From an uncultured Pseudomonadota bacterium (GTDB lineage Bacteria; SAR324; NAC60-12), in NCBI GenBank assembly GCA_913056375.1, contig CAJXNF010000102.1, positions 1 to 8,371 of the forward strand: 8,371 bases of DNA, read 5' to 3'. A program made the position numbers and the translations under genes. Each line of letters begins with the position of its first letter. Position 1 is the stretch's first letter. Positions 5,867 through 8,371 of this stretch are shown piece by piece. Below the pieces are notes generated by a model. It worked only from the letters and a program-made list of their open reading frames with translations, had not been told where the DNA came from and ran no database searches.

Positions 5867-7879
5867 ATGGAACCTGATCGTCTCATTCATCATTATTGCG
5901 CCTATCACCGAGACAGCCGACTAGAATTTGGTTGGGTTCGAGCACTTCAGAAAAACAGACTGGTAGTGCAGCCTGTTTTGGGTCGCGAACAATTTCTGCC
6001 AACAAACCGAGTTCTTTGGTCCCAACCCAGTCAGCAGATAGCCGAGGGCGGAGCCCTTCAGCAACTCACCCGTATCTTGGAGGAAGCAGAAGGTCTGACG
6101 GCACAAATTGATCTGCCTACTATTCATGCCTTGGTGGAACCTGGCGCTGAGCTGACTCTAGATGCGATCGCTCAAGATTTTCTGGAGGAACCAGCAGCGC
6201 TGGCACATCAAGTTGCTCTGTTGCTGGCGTTGCAGAATACGGAAGACTGGTTTCGCCGCAACCGCCAGAACACCTACACACCACTGACTGAGGAAGAGCA
6301 GCAACAACTTCATCAAAGACGAGAACGTGAGCTGGCCCGCCAGCAACGAGAAGCAAATGTTCGTAAGTGGATTGAAGAATTGGAATTGGGTAAATGGCCA
6401 AGTCCTGAAGAACAAACTCAAGCCCAGCAAGATTGGCTGGAACAGTTGAGATCCCTACTGTTTTTCGGCAGGGATTCAGGATATTGGAAGGAGTTGGCCC
6501 CCTGGATCGGTTTGGGTGCCAGCCACGAGCAGGCTGATGAACAACAACTTCGTCGCTTGCTCCAGAAAGCGGGACAACCGGTTCGTTGGGGGGAACTGCA
6601 ACTACGCAAGGCTCAGGTCGCTTTGGATTTTCCAGAGGAAGCGCTGCAGGCAGCTGAAACACTGCAACAACGAGCCCAGGTCAAATATTCAAGCCTACCG
6701 GAAGAACGCCCTGTCTTCACTGTCGATGCTGCCAAAACCAAGGACTACGATGATGCGATCTCAGTAAAAAGCTGGACAGAACGCAGCATCGAACTCAGTG
6801 TTCACATAGCTGATCTCACCCAGCATATTGATCCGGAAGACTCCCTGTTTTCACTGGCAGAACAAAGAATCTCCTCAGTCTACACCGTTGAAGATACTTA
6901 CCCGATGTTCCCGGAGATCCTGGCTAATGATTATTTTTCTCTTCGAGCTGGCACTCCCAAATCAGTGATGAGCTTCCATTTGCAGCTGTTTCTGGATGGC
7001 ACTTGCCTGCTTCATGGCATTGAGCATGAGCAAATCGTCGTACAACAGAATTTAACTTATGAGGAAGTTGACTCGTTTGTCGTGCAGCAGGATTCTTTCT
7101 GGGGAATGCTGTTCAACTGTTGCGATGCTCAACGCAAGCTGCGGCTCGCAAATGGAGCCTTGGACATAGAGCGTAAGGAGTTTGAGTTAGACATTACAGA
7201 CCCAGAAAATATTCGTGTGCTTGAACGAGATAGGGAGAGTCCAGCGAACAGTCTCGTGCAGGAATTGGCGATTCTTGTCAATCAACTAGCTGGAGAGCAG
7301 CTTGAACGAGCTCACCTACCCGGTATCTTCCGTACTCAGGCTCCTTACGAGATCACTCAGGAGCCTGCAGAAGGTGAAAAACTGACAATGGACCATGTTA
7401 ACATCGAAGGGGCCCGTCTAGCAGTCAATCCAGGTGCTCACTCGGGGCTGGGCTGTTCAGTATACATGCAGGTTACCTCGCCAATTCGGCGCTTTGTGGA
7501 TCTCCTCTGTCAATGGCAACTCCGACACGCCCTGCAGCATCAGCAAGCACTTTTTAGCGAGCAGCAGCTGATGGGTTGGGCGTCTGAAATTGAGTTGCGT
7601 CAACGATCCTATGCTCGAACCGAACGAGAAATTGAGCGTTACTGGAAATTGCGCTACGTAGGACAGCATCTGGGGCAAGTGTTTGCGGCACGTGTTCGCC
7701 GGGAGTTGAATCAGCGAATTGAAATCGAGTTGGAAGATCTAGGCCTAGTCTGTCAGCTACCGGGTTCTCGTCCCAAGGGTACCCAACTTGGAATTGAGGT
7801 CATGCAGGTTGATCCGGAAGGTGGAAATCTATTCGGAGAATTCCGAGACCATCCGGGAGAAGCAAATTCAGGAGAATAA
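5867..7879 (+). CDS. RNase II/R-family (RNB domain) exoribonuclease, 670 aa
   Basis: This is a cytoplasmic 3'-to-5' exoribonuclease that degrades RNA to nucleoside monophosphates. The RNB domain covers about residues 275-595. The metal-binding aspartates are Asp287, Asp293, Asp295 and Asp296 in VDAAKTKDYDDAIS, with the spacing of E. coli RNase II D201, D207, D209 and D210. TSPIRRFVDLL carries the conserved arginine of the SPIR motif (Arg541), and YARTEREIERYW is the usual closing helix. The N-terminus is not the classical cold-shock pair. Residues ~15-52 resemble a small beta barrel (FGWVRALQKNRLVVQPV), ~95-140 look like a winged-helix segment, and 140-175 form a charged helix, the layout of RNB proteins in cyanobacteria and some proteobacteria. 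A degenerate S1-like barrel ends the protein (~603-660). All catalytic residues are intact, so it should be active. The gene lies 17 nt after the DUF2007-like gene and its stop overlaps the panB start by one base. Confidence 0.93.
   Translation: MEPDRLIHHYCAYHRDSRLEFGWVRALQKNRLVVQPVLGREQFLPTNRVLWSQPSQQIAEGGALQQLTRILEEAEGLTAQIDLPTIHALVEPGAELTLDAIAQDFLEEPAALAHQVALLLALQNTEDWFRRNRQNTYTPLTEEEQQQLHQRRERELARQQREANVRKWIEELELGKWPSPEEQTQAQQDWLEQLRSLLFFGRDSGYWKELAPWIGLGASHEQADEQQLRRLLQKAGQPVRWGELQLRKAQVALDFPEEALQAAETLQQRAQVKYSSLPEERPVFTVDAAKTKDYDDAISVKSWTERSIELSVHIADLTQHIDPEDSLFSLAEQRISSVYTVEDTYPMFPEILANDYFSLRAGTPKSVMSFHLQLFLDGTCLLHGIEHEQIVVQQNLTYEEVDSFVVQQDSFWGMLFNCCDAQRKLRLANGALDIERKEFELDITDPENIRVLERDRESPANSLVQELAILVNQLAGEQLERAHLPGIFRTQAPYEITQEPAEGEKLTMDHVNIEGARLAVNPGAHSGLGCSVYMQVTSPIRRFVDLLCQWQLRHALQHQQALFSEQQLMGWASEIELRQRSYARTEREIERYWKLRYVGQHLGQVFAARVRRELNQRIEIELEDLGLVCQLPGSRPKGTQLGIEVMQVDPEGGNLFGEFRDHPGEANSGE
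7871..7874 (+). promoter_or_regulatory. panB ribosome binding site inside the RNase gene end
   Basis: GGAG lies four bases before the panB ATG and inside the last codons of the RNase gene. With the TAATG stop-start overlap it points to translational coupling. Confidence 0.65.
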
Positions 7880-8371
7880 TGAAACAAATCTTGATTCCAA
7901 AACTGCTGCGTCGTAAGGGTCAGGAGAAGCTCACCTGCCTCACTGGCTACGATGCTTTTCACGCCACAATGCTGGAAGAATCCCCAGTCGACATGATCCT
8001 CGTTGGAGACACACTGGGATTGATGGTACAGGGGCACGATTCAACGTTACCTGTGACTTTGGAAGAGATCATCTACCACGCTAGGATCGTGACCCGTTGT
8101 GCCCCAACCAAACTTGTGATTGCAGATATGCCCTTTGGTAGTCTGCAAGCAGATGTAGCACTCAACGTGGAGCAGTCCATTCGGGTCTTTAAGGACAGTG
8201 GAGCCGGTGCTCTCAAGATGGAAGGAGCCACCTCTGAGATTCTGACTACTATTCGACACCTGACTCCGATGGGAGTTCCTGTCTGCGGGCACATCGGTTT
8301 TCAGCCCCAGTCGGTCCATTTAAGTGGCTATAAGATTGATGGTAAAACCTTGCCCGATCAGCAGCGACTTC
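7879..8371 (+). CDS. panB: 3-methyl-2-oxobutanoate hydroxymethyltransferase, 3' end cut
   Basis: PanB transfers a hydroxymethyl group from 5,10-methylenetetrahydrofolate to 2-oxoisovalerate to give ketopantoate, the first committed step of pantothenate and coenzyme A synthesis, in the cytoplasm. 164 codons are present of the usual ~260-280; the gene runs off the right edge without a stop. Signatures in order are LTGYDAFHA, DMILVGDTLGLMVQGHDSTL with metal ligand Asp44, IADMPFGSLQ with metal ligand Asp83, ALKMEGA with substrate-contact Lys113 and metal-site Glu115, and GHIGFQPQSVHLSGYK. These match E. coli D45, D84, K112 and E114. The ATG shares its first base with the last base of the RNase stop (TAATG) and has a good GGAG site. 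panC often follows panB in bacteria but would lie outside the window. Pairing with an RNB nuclease is not the textbook arrangement. Confidence 0.96.
   Translation, partial: MKQILIPKLLRRKGQEKLTCLTGYDAFHATMLEESPVDMILVGDTLGLMVQGHDSTLPVTLEEIIYHARIVTRCAPTKLVIADMPFGSLQADVALNVEQSIRVFKDSGAGALKMEGATSEILTTIRHLTPMGVPVCGHIGFQPQSVHLSGYKIDGKTLPDQQRL

Noticed and set aside
6120..6662. 180-codon minus-strand ORF antisense to the RNase gene
   Set aside because: It overlaps the N-terminal half of an intact RNB gene and its Pro/Leu-rich translation has no recognisable features.

Overview
The window looks like chromosomal housekeeping and envelope DNA from a Gram-negative bacterium. Base composition is moderate, close to 50% G+C by eye. 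Gram-negative features are a lipobox small lipoprotein, two other predicted exported N-termini and a KefA/MscK-type channel with a large periplasmic part. A proteobacterium or relative (for example a delta-like or SAR324-like lineage) fits, but I cannot place it with confidence. I see no mobile element, CRISPR array, rRNA or tRNA.

Left block (1-491, minus strand): a tight three-gene run. A tail-anchored 83-residue protein (491-240) is followed by a 41-residue lipoprotein (220-95) and then by the N-terminus of an MTA/SAH nucleosidase-family enzyme (85 to beyond the left edge). The last two are short or cut and are easy to miss.

Centre (705-5016): a divergent gap leads into an 882-residue MscK/KefA-like mechanosensitive channel. 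Immediately downstream is a 134-residue single-domain CULT protein, the zinc-binding fold of the thalidomide-binding domain of human cereblon, with all four zinc cysteines and all three cage tryptophans at exactly the human spacing. This is the most interesting gene in the window. Its stop codon shares a CTAG tetranucleotide with the stop of a convergent gene for an exported, glutamine-rich coiled-coil protein with a Gln-Pro-Gly linker.

Right block (5271 to the end, plus strand): a compact operon of a two-helix membrane protein with a C-terminal DUF2007-like domain, a non-classical RNase II/RNB exoribonuclease, and panB (first step of pantothenate synthesis, cut by the right edge). The RNase stop and panB start overlap as TAATG. 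A possible 32-codon leader ORF and paired 9-bp repeats lie upstream of this operon.

The 213-bp (492-704) and 254-bp (5017-5270) divergent spacers must carry the promoters. I could not find convincing -35/-10 pairs in either, and no strong intrinsic terminators anywhere in the window.
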